Below are positions 63,345-64,000 of a stretch of DNA of 64,000 nt, piece by piece. The translations under genes and the position numbers were made by a program. The stretch is from contig NZ_SJER01000001.1 of NCBI RefSeq assembly GCF_004785955.1, forward strand, positions 930,001 to 994,000, in the 5' to 3' direction. The stretch is from Halostella litorea (GTDB taxonomy: Archaea > Halobacteriota > Halobacteria > Halobacteriales > Natronoarchaeaceae). The first letter of the stretch is position 1. Each line of letters opens with the position of its first letter. The notes beneath the pieces were generated by a model. It worked only from the letters and a program-made list of their open reading frames with translations, did not search any database and was not told where the DNA came from.

Positions 63345-63787
63345 GGCTCACCACCCGTCGCCTCGCCGCGGTTCGCCGCGGGCAGTTCGCCCGGCGGGAC
63401 GACTTCACAGCCCGGGAGGTCCCGGAGCTCCGCCTCGGGGCCGGGCGGCGCGTACACCGCCAGCAGCACGAGGGGTTCCCAGCCGGTGTTCTCGGTGCCG
63501 TGCTCGACGCCCTCGGGGACGAACACCAGTTCGCCGGCCGTGATCTCCCGCCGCTCGTCGCCGAGTTCCTGCTCGCCCGTCCCGCTGATGACGTAGAGGA
63601 TCTCGTCGCTGTCCGGGTGGGTGTGACGCTCGTGACCCTTGCCCGGTTCGAGCCGCACGACGCCGGCGCTGAACCGCTCGCCGCCGGTCACCTCGGGCGT
63701 GCTCAGCCACTTCAGGACGCCCCAGTCGAACGCCTGGCTCTCGACGTCGTCGGGCGCGACGAGGCGCCCGGTCTCGGCGTCGCTCAT
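63341..63787 (-). CDS. Cupin-domain protein
   Basis: The 148-residue single-domain cupin has metal motif 1 GHERHTHPDSDEILYVISGTGE (H, H and E ligands, about 51-72). Motif 2 is PEGVEHGTENTG (H at about 97). Such small cupins may be isomerases, oxygenases or sensors. Its place between the PEP-hydrolase-like and Tm-1-like genes, with four-base overlaps at both ends, suggests a shared pathway. Confidence 0.9.
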   Translation of the reverse strand: MSDAETGRLVAPDDVESQAFDWGVLKWLSTPEVTGGERFSAGVVRLEPGKGHERHTHPDSDEILYVISGTGEQELGDERREITAGELVFVPEGVEHGTENTGWEPLVLLAVYAPPGPEAELRDLPGCEVVPPGELPAANRGEATGGEP

Positions 63788-64000
63788 CCGAGATCGATCT
63801 CCTTGAACTCCCGCGTCTGGTTCTCGATGGCCTCCTCCGTCGGGAGGCGCTCGATGCTGGACGCGCCGAAGAAGCCGACCACGCCTTCGGTGTTCTGCAG
63901 GACGTACTCGGCGTCGTCCGGCCAGGCGATCGGCCCGCCGTGGCAGATCACCATGACGTCCTCGTTGACCGCCTTCGCGGCGTCGTGGTGGGCCTGCACG
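63784..64000 (-). CDS. PEP hydrolase-family TIM-barrel protein, C-terminal part
   Basis: Only about the last 71 residues are in the window; the N-terminal part lies beyond the right edge. The segment VMVICHGGPIAWPDDAEYVLQNTEGVVGFFGASSIERLP is the conserved end of the phosphoenolpyruvate hydrolase-like (PF09370) family, and the tail EAIENQTREFKEI is also typical. The family normally pairs with Tm-1-like proteins. The stop overlaps the cupin start. The Met at 63997-63999 is internal, not the true start. Confidence 0.85.
   Translation of the reverse strand, partial: VQAHHDAAKAVNEDVMVICHGGPIAWPDDAEYVLQNTEGVVGFFGASSIERLPTEEAIENQTREFKEIDLG

Overview
The window is a stretch of haloarchaeal chromosome. 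The DNA is very GC-rich, the proteins are acidic, and most genes have an AT-rich TATA-like box about 25-35 bases before the start codon with almost no 5' leader. The genes present are typical of Halobacteria: archaeal release factor aRF1, A-type ATP synthase, CarS, CTP-dependent riboflavin kinase, Rpa3/Rpap3, Tfx, twy1, and Tat lipoproteins ending in GC. Gene content and order (rpa3/rpap3, etfBA, the atp operon, aRF1, a MinD4-like ATPase) recall Haloferax and its relatives. I cannot name a genus. I see no rRNA, tRNA, transposase, integrase or CRISPR array.

Layout, left to right. 1-15.8 kb: housekeeping genes, many as single units: thrS (cut by the left edge, with a possible leader peptide), pyrE, carS, proline dehydrogenase, a DUF502 protein, ilvE, ribB-ribK, twy1, two small membrane proteins, argS, a MinD-family ATPase with a very long acidic tail, aRF1, and two tandem paralogous HTH regulators. 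15.9-29.7 kb: A-type ATP synthase genes in the order HIKECFAB, with atpD detached about 5 kb downstream behind its own promoter. A four-gene ABC importer and a lipoprotein gene lie between atpB and atpD. 29.9-34.2 kb: a quinone-type methyltransferase and a group of cell-surface proteins, including a membrane-anchored HTH regulator divergent from a secreted protein. 34.4-43.9 kb: etfBA, a remarkable Gln/Gly/Arg-rich basic protein, a GlpA-like oxidoreductase, a prenyl synthase, a DUF373 protein, a radical SAM protein with unusual Cys spacing, and membrane proteins. 44-51.3 kb: an M20 peptidase, a TRAM protein, Tfx, an SDR lacking its catalytic Tyr, and a leftward surface-sugar cluster (glycosyltransferase, methyltransferase, phosphodiesterase, small Cys protein, sugar nucleotidyltransferase). 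51.5-60 kb: rpa3-rpap3, a 42-residue zinc-finger protein, the histidine-degradation operon hutUGIH and a divergent regulator. 60-64 kb: a RHH protein, a Cys-cluster protein, an MFS transporter, and a Tm-1-like/cupin/PEP-hydrolase-family operon cut by the right edge.

The less ordinary content is of four kinds: (1) a 268-residue Q/G/R-rich protein with no lysine and about five times more Arg than acidic residues, inside an acidic proteome; (2) short upstream ORFs whose stop codon overlaps the GTG start of the next gene (GTGA), and a separate leader ORF before thrS with mutually exclusive pairings; (3) a small dispersed non-coding element present three times with compensating stem changes, one copy beside a duplicated gene end; (4) perfect palindromes placed at core promoters (5514, 7397, 21431) that look like operators.
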